Positions 25,201 to 38,000 of a stretch of 64,000 bases of DNA are shown in pieces; positions within the stretch are counted from its first letter, which is position 1, and each line of letters opens with the position of its first letter. Source of the stretch: Volvox africanus (lineage: Eukaryota; Chlorophyta; Chlorophyceae; Chlamydomonadales; Volvocaceae); NCBI GenBank assembly GCA_030268105.1, contig BSDZ01000078.1, positions 7,201,501 through 7,265,500 of the forward strand, in the 5' to 3' direction. A program made the position numbers and the translations under genes. The notes below the pieces were generated by a model that worked only from the letters and a program-made list of their open reading frames with translations, had not been told where the DNA came from and searched no databases.

Positions 25201-28200
25201 TCATGTCTCACGCGGCTTTTGTTGCACCGTCGCTGTTGGATTGCTGCTGCTTTTGCGCCTCTGGTTAGGTGGTCCGATTGCCTTGGCTCAAAGCGCGTAT
25301 CCACGAGTGGCTTACGCAACATGGTCGGCCACCCCCGCCTCAACGCGATCCCACGGAATGTCTTGCACGTGAGTCCTCTTTCGCAGACGTCCAGGCTTCC
25401 TTTCATTCCCCCTCCGTAAGACTTGAGTGTGTGGTGGTCAGGATCGCCTTCAGTAGCCGTTCAGCGGTTGCAGGTGGGATGGTTTGTAGATTCCGTGTAC
25501 GGTTGACAGCAGGGCTCGAAGGGGGAAGTTGTCCCGAACCAGACCATACTCATTTCATTTCCTAAATTGATGGTCTTTGCGTTTCGGGTTTCATCCCCTT
25601 CTGTCCTTTGTCCTTCTTGCCCCTGTCTGCTAGGGACCTTTCTACAGCAACTTGCCAGCTTCGCTTGCACATCTTGACCTCTGCTTCGACCCTCATATTC
25701 CTGATGCATATTATGCCGTCAGGCTTAAGCTACCAGCACTACTTGGCCTGTCCCTCTAGCCTCTACCTTGTTGACTCTCCTCAAAACCGCTATTCTACAA
25801 CTCCTCACGGATGCCTTTCGAAAGTTATGGAAAGCTATCCCCGACTTCCTTCCTTTCGGAAATTCGGCCGAAGTGATTGCCTTAACCTTAGTTCATAAGT
25901 ACAACGCCTCCCCGCTCCCTTTGCACGAGTCCTTCCCCCTACCCACCTAACCCGGGGCACGACCAGCACCCATCCTGATTTCCATCATGTACGAATGGTA
26001 AGAATGATAATGAGGCTAGAGATTTCTCGCCTCATTACCATTCTTCCCTATAACCTCCTCCACTCACACTTGTCGCAGTTTGCTTCCAGATTGTGGGCGT
26101 TAGGTGCGCGTTATGTACCAGCGTACGTCCTGGTTACACCCCCTCCGGGATCGGCCACTCCAACTTTCGGCCGAATGTTGTTCTAGCTCAAAACCTGTGA
26201 ACCTCTCATCCTTTTACCTTGATGGCTCCCAGACCACTTAGTTCTTGGCCAATGACCTCCTCGCCCTCGCTGCCTTCATCTCGGCAAAGATTAATTCACT
26301 TTGGTCCTGTAAGTCCTGCAAGTCTGTGGGGTACCCATGGGTATATCGCCCGCCCCGTATATCTGTAACCTCTTTCATGATTGGTGCGAATACGAGTTCT
26401 TACGCCAGTTCTACTGCTCCACCACCTCGACCCCCTCCCCCAGCATGTGCTTCCCGCTTTCTAACTGTTATCGTCACGGTACTACCGCGTAAGACCAGCT
26501 GTTACAATACAGACAGAAAATGAATCAGTATTAATTAGGGTATCCGGAAGTTTCCGTGGGCCTACTTTTCATTGGTGGTTTACTCTTTTTCTCTTCTTCC
26601 TTTACTCCAAAAAGGCTCCGCATTGGCTTTTCTGTAGGTTTGATTTACTTTTCAGATATTATTACCAAAATTTACGAAATATAGAAATATCTTGGGATAA
26701 ATTTTCAAGTAATTAAATAGTTTTCTTGTGGTAAAAGTAGGAAAGAAGAAAAACAAAAGTCATGTTCTCCGCTCGCAGTGAGCACCTTCCGTCGCCACTG
26801 ATACCCGATGTGTTCCAATCCCTGGGTTTGCATTGCACTTACCCTCCCCAGCTTGATATTCCCCGGCAGGTTCATCCTGAGGGAGTCATTCCCGGCCTGG
26901 ACATCATCTTTCCATCGCAATACCTGTTTGCCGTTGCATTGCTATGGCCTTTTCGCCGGTTTGTCTGTGCTCTAACTCCTCCTCCTTCCCTACCGCATGC
27001 ACATGTACTGGACTGCTCCCACCGCCGCCTCTCCAGGTGAGTTTGCACGCGACTTCGTGCTTCGTTCGACTGGCTCGCACGTGATCGATAGTGTAGCCCG
27101 GACTGGATTTGGGAGCTGGTAGGGTCAGGAAGTGTTTTAACGAAGGAGGGGGGAGGAGCACGTGCATGGTAACACGCCAGCAGTTACCGTCCCGCAGTGG
27201 CACCGTTTCGCCGGCAGCTGCAGTACTGCTGATAGTCTACTTAACTACTTCAAATGTTTCTCTGTTTCTCCTCGGCCTTGGCGGCGTAGTTCACGATTTT
27301 AAATTTTTATAGTTCGTGATTTTCTCCTGCCCAGCTTCGCGACCTTGTACGATACCAGCTGCCGACATCCCCTCTTCTCAGTTAGTGGCCTCTTCCCCAC
27401 ATCTTACAGGCCTGCACTCCTCGCTGGCGGGCTGGGTGCATGCGATCCGCAACGACACGGGTGAGAAGCGCTCCACCGCACTCGCAGACCTATACGAGCT
27501 GCTGCGGCAGTGGGAGGACTCCACGGTAGAGCCGACTGAGGATGATCAGGTGATGGCGGACACGGCGGCAGGCCGACCCTGCAGTAGCGCAGCGTATGCA
27601 GCGGCCATGGAGCGTTTGCATCGTTACGTGCGCGGGGCGGTCATGGACGAGGCGGTCTGGTTGCTCAGGTGTGCTTCTTGCGTGGAGCTTCATGTGCTGA
27701 ATACTTGGTGAAAGATCTGCAGGTGTAGTGTGTTCTTCGACGCTTTCAACAAGGACCCTTGCTTCTGACTTGTGGGGAGCATTTTGCGGGGTGTTTCCAG
27801 CCTCTACACACTACCATCGACCTGTGTCCAGTTTGCTTCATGCTTTACGTTTCCTACATGTTGCTCGACTCCCTCCCTGCCTATCTAGGCACGGCAACCC
27901 CTATCTGCAGGGTGTGGCAGCCTCCATCCTGGCCTATTGTGACTCTCCAGGGGAGGTGTCTTGGCTGGCAGCGGTAGCGGCTGTGCCCGCAGTGTCGCTA
28001 TGTATGTCACAGAACCGATACACCAGCCAGGCTGCCACACGGCTGCTGTATAATCTGGCGCGAGGCGGTCAGGTGGCGCGGCGGGTGCTGGTGGGCGCAG
28101 GGGCAGTCACGGCGCTCATTGCGGTGCTTGCGACTGACAGGTGGGTCCAGCGGGCGAACCTGGGCCCTGGCCTGTTGGTAGGTTCGAGGAGCGGACATTT

Positions 28201-30308
28201 TAGGACTCTGTGTCAATAGGGAAGAGAGGCAACTATGGGGCGGCAGGGACGGCCCAACGGAGAGGGCTTTATGTGCGGAGGAGGCTGAGTAGACTGAGTA
28301 CACCTAGTCACCGGCGCGCATGTTGGCTTCTCACGTATCTGCCTTCAGTTCATGTTGAGGCCTACCTCATTGAATGATTGCCCGGTGGCAAGTGCATGTG
28401 CCCGGTCCACCACTGCCCGTGTGCGATGTTCATGCCTGAACAGTTGTCTGACTTACTTATCCGTGCGATGGTGTATCCCTTCGCAGGCAAGAGTACGGCT
28501 ATTGTCGCGATCGTGCTGCTGCGACGCTGGCGTTGCTGATACGCGACGAGGACGGCAAGTCTCTGTTGCTGCGGTACGGTCTTCCGCACCTTGTGGCCAT
28601 GGTTCGCAGCGGCCTAGACCGCTGGGAGCAGCGAGACGCTGCCACAGTGTTGCTCAAGCTAGAACTGGGACCGGTAGGTGATTGTAGGGCTGACTGGATT
28701 GGTGCCAGGGCAGAGGCGAGCGGAGTGGGGTGACGTCTACGAATTCGATGCTGGAGAGAGGGCCCTGGTTAGGGTCTAATGGTTTAGCCTCGTGGAAACA
28801 TTAAGGTTCCCAGGTTGCTGTCTTCCAGCTTTCGCCGACCTAAGTACATGAAACTTGGCCTGATGACATCTAGCCTACTCAGTGCTACCACATATTATAA
28901 GTAACGGCCAGCCCCGTTGACCCAACCCCGGGGTATCACTCATTCAGGAACGGTTGCATGCTCTGGACCTTTCTCCTGGCCGGCTGGTCAGCTACTGGTG
29001 CTGCAGTCGGGCATGGCTGGAGGGTATTGTGGATGACCCCACTGAAGGTTACATGCCGGCGGAAAAGCAGGTTCGCCGGGGTCAAAAGTTCCACATGCAG
29101 TAGTCTCGGTTTTGGGAATTACCGTTTCTGGGATGTAAGATGTAACTTCCTGAGCACGTAGAAAGGGCGCCTGTGGCACAAGCGGCCTTGTGCGCTCTCG
29201 CTTCCAACACGTGTCGATTAACGTGTTACCTCATTTCCCCGCCCCGCAGGCTCGCCAGGCAGTCCAGCAGCTTCAGGCGGGTACACTGACACATGAGGCG
29301 CTGGCAGAGCTCATAGCTGAGCAGGATGCTGATCTCGACCTGACCAATCTCGACCTCACCTCGGACGACCCTTGGGCAGACTGCGGTATGTCGAAAGCAT
29401 GGGGGCGTGCTGGGCGAGTGCGGAAACGATTGTCCAGTTTCTCTACGGCACGCTGGAGATTTGCTTTCAGTCGTGCTTACGCACGTGCGTAAGTGCACAC
29501 GCGCTTGTTGCCAGTAGAAACTTGAACGAGACCAGGTAGATGAACGCATGGTCCTAGTGCCTTTCGTTTGGTTGAAGCAAATGTTTTGAGGTCTTTGCGC
29601 CCGGTTATTGCGTCCAGCGCATGCGAGCGAGGAGGCGGCTATCGCATGGCGGCTGGTGGAGGTAAACGCGCAGGCGCACCTGACAGCTGCGGCCGATCGC
29701 ACCCTAGCGGAGCGACAGGTGGGTTCAGGACAGCATAGCTTCGGCCATCCCTCAGATTGTAGCATTTGCACATGCGGCGTCTCCAATGTGTCTCCGATCT
29801 GCTTCGCGGCTGCACCCCGGTGTCTTACCCTCGTTGATGTTCACGTGCGCAGGCTGCGGAGGACCGCCGGCGAAGGGACTCCGTGGCGGCAGGCCTCGCG
29901 GCGGCGGTGGCCATGGCAGTAGCGCTCCGACGGGGCGCGGACGATGAAGCCGCAGCGCCGGATGAGTTGGATCTCGGAGGGGACCCTACAGACGTGGATA
30001 GTGGCGAGGAAAAGGATGAGACCGTCTGCAACGTTGACAGAGGGCTAGATGAGGACGAGCGGGAAGGGACTGGCAATGACAAAGAGGGTCGAACTGTTGC
30101 CACGAAAGAGGACAATGATCAATATAACACAGCGGGGGCGGCGGCCGTGTTAGCCTCTGATGCCGAGCGGAAGGTTGAGGTGGGCGGGGAGCTGCTTGAG
30201 GAGGGTTCCAAGCCAGGGGCAGTCCTAGCCGTGGAGGCAGCAGAAGCAGCCAACGGGGAGGCCGGACTGGGGCCTAGTGCTTTTAGCAGCGACCCCCTGA
30301 TTGATTGA
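22265..30308 (+). CDS. Membrane-anchored U-box / ARM-repeat protein (probable E3 ubiquitin ligase)
   Basis: Exons: 22265 (or 22319)-23030, 23416-23471, 24712-24837, 25269-25368, 27410-27668, 27889-28140, 28487-28673, 28948-29070, 29250-29385, 29618-29718 and 29853-30308. All phases match, giving 835 residues from the ATG at 22,319 or 853 from 22,265. A hydrophobic segment (residues about 20-41) predicts a membrane anchor, followed by a long linker. U-box features are MLDPVV, TGQVYEYTSLRNWF and GNRLCPKTN, then RIHEWLTQHG. U-boxes recruit E2 enzymes for ubiquitin transfer. ARM-like helices follow (YLQGVAASILAYCDSPGEV, AATRLLYNLARGG, AAATLALLIRDEDGK). The tail is coiled-coil and then very acidic. 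The usual FxCPIT start of the U-box is not seen, so a small exon may be missed. Joining the first two exons to the U-box is inference from phase alone. Confidence 0.7.
25369..27409 (+). other. Long intron of the U-box gene
   Basis: About 2.0 kb separates the second U-box exon from the first ARM-like exon, and those two exons already join in phase. I see no convincing exon, repeat or mobile element inside. It is the longest intron among the three host genes. Confidence 0.5.
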
Positions 30309-32827
30309 GGGACGTAAGGCTTGCGTTGCTGTAGTCGTTACATGAGCCGTATCCTCGGGGTAGCAAGTTTGCAGCATGCATTCGCCCCCATTTGTGTTCC
30401 CTATAGGAGAACGTTCGATGTTCAATGCATAATGCGCATTCAAAAAAAGGACCCTGCGGCAAGAGCCACCGGCGATTTTCTTATCTCTCTTCAACGTGGT
30501 AGGGAGGGGGGCCCAGTAGAAAATAATTCACATCCCATGCCCGCATAATATGCGTTATAATTTAGGTGCACATTGCCACTAGCCACGGAACAGGAGTGGG
30601 TGATGCCGCTGTGTCAGGCGCAAAACTCAAGCTTCTCTGCAGCGGGTGCGCGCTTTGGACCTGCTGTCGGACACTGGCCTTTCCAAGTAACAGGTTCTTT
30701 AAAAACAGGCACGAAGATATTTTGCCTGGTATTGCAACAAAGCAGGGATTTTATGCGATATCTTTTCAGCGGCGAACACTCGCACACAACTGCTCTCATC
30801 AAATGCATGCCGCTGCATATGCATTGTGTTCATCGCTTCTGCCTGGCTCCTGGAAGATGTGAAAGCTTGGGGGCGAACGAACGGATGTAGGGTCATTTCT
30901 ACTGAATATGGCGCAGATGCGAAAACAGGGTGACCAATGCGTAAGGTGTACCTGCGCCAATACAGTGGTGTCAGTTAATCCATCCTGTAATGCATGACTG
31001 TAAACGACCTGCCAACCGCTACCAATAGTAATTGCTCCTTCAATACCGCAAGCCGCTTCAACTGGGGCCGGTGCTGTGGACCTGTGGGGCCAGTCCCGAA
31101 GGCCTTCGACCTGTTCTCAAGCCATAGGCTTGGCGTCGTGTTGGAATGTGAGCAACACTCATATACGAAAGAATGTCAGAGCAAGTAATACGGCCCACGA
31201 GGGGCCGGGCGCTTTGCTGACTTCAACACGTCGCAGATGCGTTTGGCGAAGTGAATGGGACCAGGAGCTGTCCACGGCCACGGGCTGTGCAGCATCCCGC
31301 CGATCTATGCCGAAGGCTTCCTACACAGCCAGAGAGGCCGCCAGCTATTAAGCCGACGACTGGGCGTAAAGAGGCGCCGTGTTGAGGGAAGCGAAGAGTA
31401 TTGAAACTAGGCATGTGGAAGCAGCGGATGCGGGATAGCAAAAATCACACGCGTCCTAGAGCGTGCGAGTGGCAGCTAAGGACAAGAGAGAATAGAAGGC
31501 GGTCAAAAACGGCTTTTCATGTGCGGCATTAGAAGAGAAAATCTGTTGATTGTTTGCTCCCCCTTAAACAAATCCCATTGCAACTTGTGTTGATCAACGA
31601 TTCACATTGCACGGGACGCTGTCCTCTTCCCTCCAAACCTCGTCTGACGTTACTACGCATGCATGTATACGGTCCAGACGCAGTAGTGACTCGAGGCGGC
31701 AAAACGCACAGATCGTCCTATCTCAGGGGCGCCCTGAATGTTTTGCGCAGAGGCGAACATTCACACCTGCCGTATAGATGACCAGGCTGCCGACTTGTCA
31801 GCGTTGTTGACATCTATCGCCACCAGCGCATCGTCGACACCTATCCTTGCGGCATGGTTTCGGCACTCATAAAACCTAGCTGTTATCCCCGCAGCACGAA
31901 CGCCTTGGTCTCGCCCCTGTAGGTCACGCCGCTGCCAACCTACCGTACACCAACAAATACGTCGTGAATGTACGACAACACAATGGCCCCCTATTCCTCC
32001 ATCTTTCACGCTAACATTATTCTACATTAAGAGTTGCATAAATCCCCACCACCACGCACACACCCCTCCCCCATAAACACACGTACTCACAGCTCAAGCC
32101 GCGATTTGAACACACCACATCCCGCGTCGGGACATGAAAGACCGACGAGCTCTTTGCATGGTTCGGGAGATGGGCGTCGTGGGAGCTGACAGTGAGGGTA
32201 GCTCGCTTGGTTAGAGGCCCCATTGGATCTTTCTTACCGTCTCGATGGACGCCGCAAATTTGACTCTGTTTTTCATTTCAGTAAAATTATTTAGCCAGAA
32301 TCAGTTCTCACTGATCCATAAACCTAAGATATCTTTCCTACCACTTAAATCTAAGGTGCGCTCCAGGGTATCGTGTTGGATATATATAGCGGACTCGGTG
32401 GGAGAGGGTTGGCGGCAAAACGTGCATGGAGACGTTCCGGCTACTTGCACGTGTGTTGAGCGCGTTGTGCACCGTGCTCTGAGAGGAACCCCCAGGTCGA
32501 TAGGTCGCCTGATCCTGCTTTGGCTTGTCTGCATCTTTAGCCATAAAGCATGATTCATCATGAGGAATGTTTAGCTAAACATATTTAGAAAAGAACGTGG
32601 AAAAGCGCATGGGACTTGATCGCCGACTTGGCAGTCGGCGCCACACGACCCGCCAAAACGATAGAGTCACCACCCGACGTGGGATTCTTGCCTTCAGAAC
32701 GTCGATCGTAACTATATAAGCAAGCCTGACATGAAGCCACTCGTTATTAGATAGGATGGGCTGCACAGTTCCTCCTTCCGATTAAGCACTAAATAAGAAC
32801 ACATAGGCGCCAGTTGCAGCGTTTTCA
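30309..32827. other. Intergenic stretch with no recognisable gene
   Basis: About 2.5 kb between the U-box gene stop and the SINE array. Only short frames without family signatures are present, and I found no convincing tRNA or rRNA gene. It includes the 3' flank of the U-box gene. Confidence 0.5.
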
Positions 32828-33264
32828 ATATTATTATTATTATGGTTACTCCGCCCTTGCGGGCTGGCGTGTATTATGGGGATCTCCGGGATTTTAACCG
32901 AGTGGGCACGCGTACCTCAGCGTCTTCATCTGAGGCCGCTAGAGATCACCTGTTTTTTGGTTACGCAGAGTTTCCTACTCTCTACGGCCCCTATCCATGT
33001 GCCAGCCCCTTCGGACCTACTGGCATTTAGGTGGGTGTCAAACCACCCCGCACCATCAGCCCAGCTACGGGCCTCAGATGCGCACTTCACGGGCTATGCA
33101 TTTAACCCTCTCAAACGCCGGGGGCGGACTCGGACCCAACTCCGTAGAATCGGGCTATCCAAGCTGCATTCCCTCTACGCCACTTTTGCCCCGACCCAGA
33201 TTCGAACTGTTGTCTTGGTGGTCGCAAGCTCGGATCCTTAGGGAATGGCCTCGAGAGGCGGAGT
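32828..33264 (-). mobile_element. SINE-like element, copy 1
   Basis: Read on the minus strand, the element starts near the GCCTCTCGAGG motif and carries a tRNA B-box-like motif (GTTCGAATC) about 65 bases in. An unrelated body follows and it ends in GGAGTAACC(AAT)n. A polymerase III-type head with a microsatellite tail is the layout of tRNA-derived SINEs. The T-stem around the B box is degenerate and no clear A box is seen. It encodes no protein; open frames across it are chance. Confidence 0.65.
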
Positions 33265-33455
33265 GTGTAGGTCGGGAGGGAAGTACCTAGGGCACCGATA
33301 CTCACCATTTCATCGACGCCTCCACGAACGCCACAGCCATCACCGCCGCCACCACCAACGCCGCCAAAGCACCAACATCATCGCCGACATAGGGGGAGTG
33401 GGAAGGGAGAAAGGGAGGGCACACGGGAGGGAGGGAGGGAGGTCGGGAGGGATTA
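33265..33455. repeat. Linker of the 628-bp unit, integration site of LTR elements
   Basis: The linker holds a CACC/GCC-rich stretch and then purine-rich GGGAGGGAGG repeats leading into the (ATT)n run. The complete retrotransposon sits in the next copy of this linker. The LTR array at 52,126 abuts the same purine-rich stretch in inverted orientation. Confidence 0.75.
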
Positions 33456-33892
33456 TTATTATTATTATTATGGTTACTCCGCCCTTGCGGGCTGGCGTGT
33501 ATTATGGGGATCTCCGGGATTTTAACCGAGTGGGCACGCGTACCTCAGCGTCTTCATCTGAGGCCGCTAGAGATCACCTGTTTTTTGGTTACGCAGAGTT
33601 TCCTACTCTCTACGGCCCCTATCCATGTGCCAGCCCCTTCGGACCTACTGGCATTTAGGTGGGTGTCAAACCACCCCGCACCATCAGCCCAGCTACGGGC
33701 CTCAGATGCGCACTTCACGGGCTATGCATTTAACCCTCTCAAACGCCGGGGGCGGACTCGGACCCAACTCCGTAGAATCGGGCTATCCAAGCTGCATTCC
33801 CTCTACGCCATTTTTGCCCCGACCCAGATTCGAACTGTTGTCTTGGTGGTCGCAAGCTCGGATCCTTAGGGAATGGCCTCGAGAGGCGGAGT
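33456..33892 (-). mobile_element. SINE-like element, copy 2
   Basis: Nearly identical to copy 1 (for example CCACTTTTG against CCATTTTTG in the head region) and exactly 628 bp away, so it arose by tandem duplication with its linker rather than by a separate insertion. Confidence 0.65.
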
Positions 33893-34025
33893 GTGTAGGT
33901 CGGGAGGGAAGTAGCTAGGCCACCGAAACTCACCATTTCATCGACGCCTCCACGAACGCCACAGCCATCACCGCCGCCACCACCAACGCCGCCAAAGCAC
34001 CAACATCATCGCCGACATAGGGGGA

Positions 34026-34030
34026 GTGGG
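34026..34030. repeat. Target-site duplication GTGGG, left
   Basis: Matches 41,503-41,507 exactly. Joining the flanks with one copy recreates the intact linker seen at about 33,396-33,400. Confidence 0.95.
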
Positions 34031-34855
34031 TGTTGTACCTCTCGTTCGCGTTTGCTCATGAGTATCTGCACGTCTGGAGACTATCGACACCGATGCGCGA
34101 GCACTTGCAAGTACAGCAAGGCAAGCGAGAGCAAACAGAGACAGCGGAAGACTTCAAGACGAAGAGAGATATAACTTACGGTCTTACAGATCGGAATGAT
34201 GCAATGGACGAAATCGCCGTCAGCGCCGGAAGCAAGCAATCATCACGTGGCGGTGATTAGCGAAGTTCAGGCTTTAGCTCGGGCTAAGTAGGATATCGTA
34301 TAGCAATAGTAATGTAGAACATACAAGTGTTCTCCGGTATCGAATGTCTTGTCTTGCTTAGCCGTCCTCGCATCTGTTATACTCGCAGCATCGCAATGCC
34401 GTACGATTCACATCAGGAGGCCGATCCTAGATGTGACAACCCTACTGCGTCTAGGCGATGTCTACGCATAACAATGTATAAGCCTTTCCGGCATTCGCAT
34501 GATGCAAGGGTCCGGATAACGATATCCGGTTGCAGGGCATGCATCGCGACAAGTGCGGCGCTCTCAACGTGTGCTTTAATGAAGTAATATTATATCAGAT
34601 AATATTACTTATCGTTTTGTAGCACGAGCATAATGCGCACTTCAATGCTTCGGGCTTTCATGCATGCTAGGCGGATTTGCCATGATGCGATGTCGCGATG
34701 GATAATGACAACATGCCAAATGCATATATAAATGTACACGAATACATTTATATCATGCAGATTCATTCATATGCAATGCGTTCATCACAAAAGCACTTCG
34801 CCTCGTAGGATCGCGTCGACCTACGCGTCGGCGGGAAATGAACCGTAGCACAACA
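34031..34855 (-). repeat. LTR of the full-length element (3' LTR in element sense)
   Basis: 825 bp, starting TGTTGT and ending ACAACA in element sense. It contains three strong hairpins: 34,512-34,529 (7-bp stem), 34,582-34,610 (12-bp stem) and 34,726-34,753 (11-bp stem). Confidence 0.95.
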
Positions 34856-34873
34856 ATTATCCCCCCTCCCGTA
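34856..34873 (-). promoter_or_regulatory. Polypurine tract
   Basis: In element sense GGGAGGGGGGATAAT lies immediately before the 3' LTR, the expected place and composition for the primer of plus-strand DNA synthesis. Confidence 0.85.
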
Positions 34874-35022
34874 TGCAGCGTCCTCGCTGCATCATACAGC
34901 ATCGACTGCAGGGGTCATTGGGCTTGCGTGGCACGTTTGCGGGCTTCTTCGAGCAGGGGTTTCATGTCCTGTGAGAAGTTGCGTGCCGGTTCCCATGAGT
35001 TGTGCTCGTCGGTATACCCTGT

Positions 35023-38000
35023 TCACTTAACCAAGTACTCGTGTACTGTTCGCTTACGTCGGTGTCGGCCCACACGACGCGCGCGATAATCTAACACCCG
35101 CTCCACATCATAAAACTTCTGTTTACCAGCGATCCAGGTCTCGGGAACTGGTTCGATCGCTGTGGGGGCGTTAGCAGACTCAGGGACGGGTTCCGTACCA
35201 CGATACGGACGAACAAGCGATACGTGAAACGTGGGGTGAATGGTCATATCAGTGGGCAATGCAAGCTCCACAGCCACATTCCCAACCATGCGCATGACAG
35301 GATACGGACCAATCCAACGGGGTAAGAGTTTTCGGGATCCGTCGGCCAAGGAACGCAAGTTCTTGGTGCTTAGCAACACGAGTTGCCCCTCCGAAAACGT
35401 CACATCCTGCTTGGATTTGTTGTAGTATTCCGTCGTTCGTTGCTGCGCCGCGTCCAAACACGACTTCGCGTCTGTGATTCGGGACATAAAAGACTTGGCA
35501 AAAAGTTTAGCAGCAGGCACGTTCACTTCCAACTCACGCCACACGGGTAGCGCGGGATGAAACCCGTAGTTAAGAAAGAACGGACTTTTGCCTGTAGAGC
35601 GGTTAACAGCATTGTTAAGCGCGAATTCTGCCGCAGTCAAATATGTATCCCAAACAAGTGGTGTGCGACCAGCATAATTGCGCAACATATCACCCAACGT
35701 GCGGTTTGTGCGTTCGGTTTGACCATCAGTCTGCGGGTGATACGCCGTGCTCAGGTTGACGCGCATGCCAACTAGTTTGCAGAGCGCTTCCCAAAACTTA
35801 GACGTGAACTGTCCACCGCGGTCCGAGATCACATTTTTGGGAATCCCGTGTAACCGAACTACATTATCGAAAAACAAACGTGCGGTTTGCTCAGCCGTGC
35901 AGGATGATGTGCATGGTGCTAGGTGAACCATCTTAGTCAGACGGTCGACCATTACGAACACCGCATCGTATCCCCCCTCAGTTTTGGGCAGCGCGACTAC
36001 GAAGTCCATGGAAACACTTTCCCAAGGCGCATCCGGGACAGGCAACGGTTGCAACAACCCATGGCCCTTACCGGACAAAGCCTTATTGCGCTGGCACAGA
36101 CTGCATGTCTGGACGAAGTTCGCCGCATCCTTAGCCAAACGAGGCCACCAAAAGGAACGTTGCACCAAGTCGATCAATCGCTTGCTACCAGGGTGTCCTG
36201 CTAACGGGTCCTCGTGGAACCGCGCAAGGATGTCGTAGCGTAGCGCGTCGTCGTTCGGAACGACGATTTGCGTAGCTGCACCCTCCGTCCGTAGCCAAAG
36301 GCCATTCTGCTTGCGAAGGTTTTCTACATTAGCCGGGTCCGCGAACCAGGCGTCTGCGTTGTAGGCAACCTTCAACCGCTCCGCGAGGTCCGTCGCGATC
36401 GGTACCTCCTCGCTACGCGGCCGCACGACGGGCGCTGCCAAAATTGCAGCGTGTAGCGACGGATGTCGACTGAGAGCATCGGCAATATTCAATTTACCAG
36501 AAATATACTCCCAGGTGCAGTTGAACCTAGCTAGATATTCCATCCACCTAGCTTGACGGCGGTTCAACGTCGGAACGCTTTGCAAAAACGTTAGGGGCTT
36601 ATGGTCAGTCTTTAAAGTAAACGGGCGTCCCTCGAGGTAACAGCGCCATTCCTTTAAAGCATGCAGCACAGCCAGAAGCTCCTGTTCCCCGGTGGTGTAG
36701 CGAATCTCCGCACCAGAAAACTTCTTACTCGTGAAGGCGATCGGTCGCCCTTCCTGTAACAATACAGCGCCGCTTCCAAATATTGAGGCATCAGACACTA
36801 CCTCAACACGAAATGGCAACGAGTAATCGGGGAATGCAAGGGTGACATCTTCGGCAACGATCCGTTTGAGCTCTTCGAATGCCCGCTGGCATTGCGACGT
36901 CCACGACTCGAGCGAAACGAAAACGCCTTTGCGAGTTAAGTTAGTAAGCGGGGCCGCAATGATGGAATATTTTTCAATGAACTTCCGGAAATAATTGGTC
37001 AAGCCAAGGAACTTACGCAGCTCCGTGAGGTTCTGAGGCGCGGGCCAATCGCGAACCACGGCGACCTTCCGCGGGTCCATCTTCACACCGGTGGCCGACA
37101 CAATGTGGCCCAAATATTCCACCTGAGGCTGCGCCCAAAAGCATTTGGCGCGTTTAGCAAACAATTGCTCCCGCCTCATAACGTCGAGCACGAGCCGAAG
37201 ATGCTCCAAGTGCTCCTCGCGCGTTTTAGAATATACCAAGATGTCATCCAGGTAGCAAACAACGAACCTGTCGATAAACGGCCTAAACATTCGGTCCATA
37301 ACCGCCTGAAACGTCGCAGGGGCATTAGTCAAACCAAACGATAGGACCGTATACTCAAAGTGACCGAAGGGCGTCCGAAAAGCGGTTTTCGGGATATCAG
37401 AGGCAGCGATGCGAATCTGATTGTAGCCCTGTTGTAAGTCAATTGAGGAAAAATAAGCCGAGCCCTTCAGCTTATCCAACAGGTCGTCAACGCGTGGCAA
37501 AGGATAGCGATTTTTCACCGTGTTCGCATTTAACCCCCGGTAATCGATGCACATGCGCAAGGTCCCATCCTTCTTACCGACAAACAAAATCGGTGCAGAA
37601 TACGGGGATGTGCTGGGGCGTATCATACCCTTCGCGCGTAAATCCGTCACCTGGCGCTTTACCTCGTCCAGCTCCAATGGACTCAACCTGTACATTGGCC
37701 GGGCCGTAGGCTGCGCTCCAGGCATGAGAGGGATTGTGTGATCAACAGGACGCATAGGTGGTAGCCCAGGGATATCTTTAAGGACGTCCTCATACTGCGA
37801 CAGTAGGGCCTCAACCTCAGGATCCGCAGAAATCTGCGCGGTGGTGGCACAACAGCTCACCCGCGGCCTTAAAAGCAGTCCGTGGGCACCCTTCCGTAAC
37901 AAACGGACGGCCTCCTTACGCCCGACTAGCTCTGGTTCGATTCGCGCGGCCATTGCGGTCACAGCGAAATTAACCATAGGCACCGCCTCAGTTTCGCCCT

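Noticed and set aside
32842..33658. Frames beginning MVTPPLRAGV in each SINE copy
   Set aside because: They are short, differ in how they end, and lie within a SINE-like element with a B box and microsatellite tail; no protein family fits.
32828..34030. CRISPR-like repeat array
   Set aside because: Units are 628 bp, SINE-derived and in eukaryotic DNA; there are no short repeats with unique spacers.
34030..34587. Short plus-strand frames inside the LTRs
   Set aside because: LTR sequence antisense to the element; they recur in every LTR and have no family signature.
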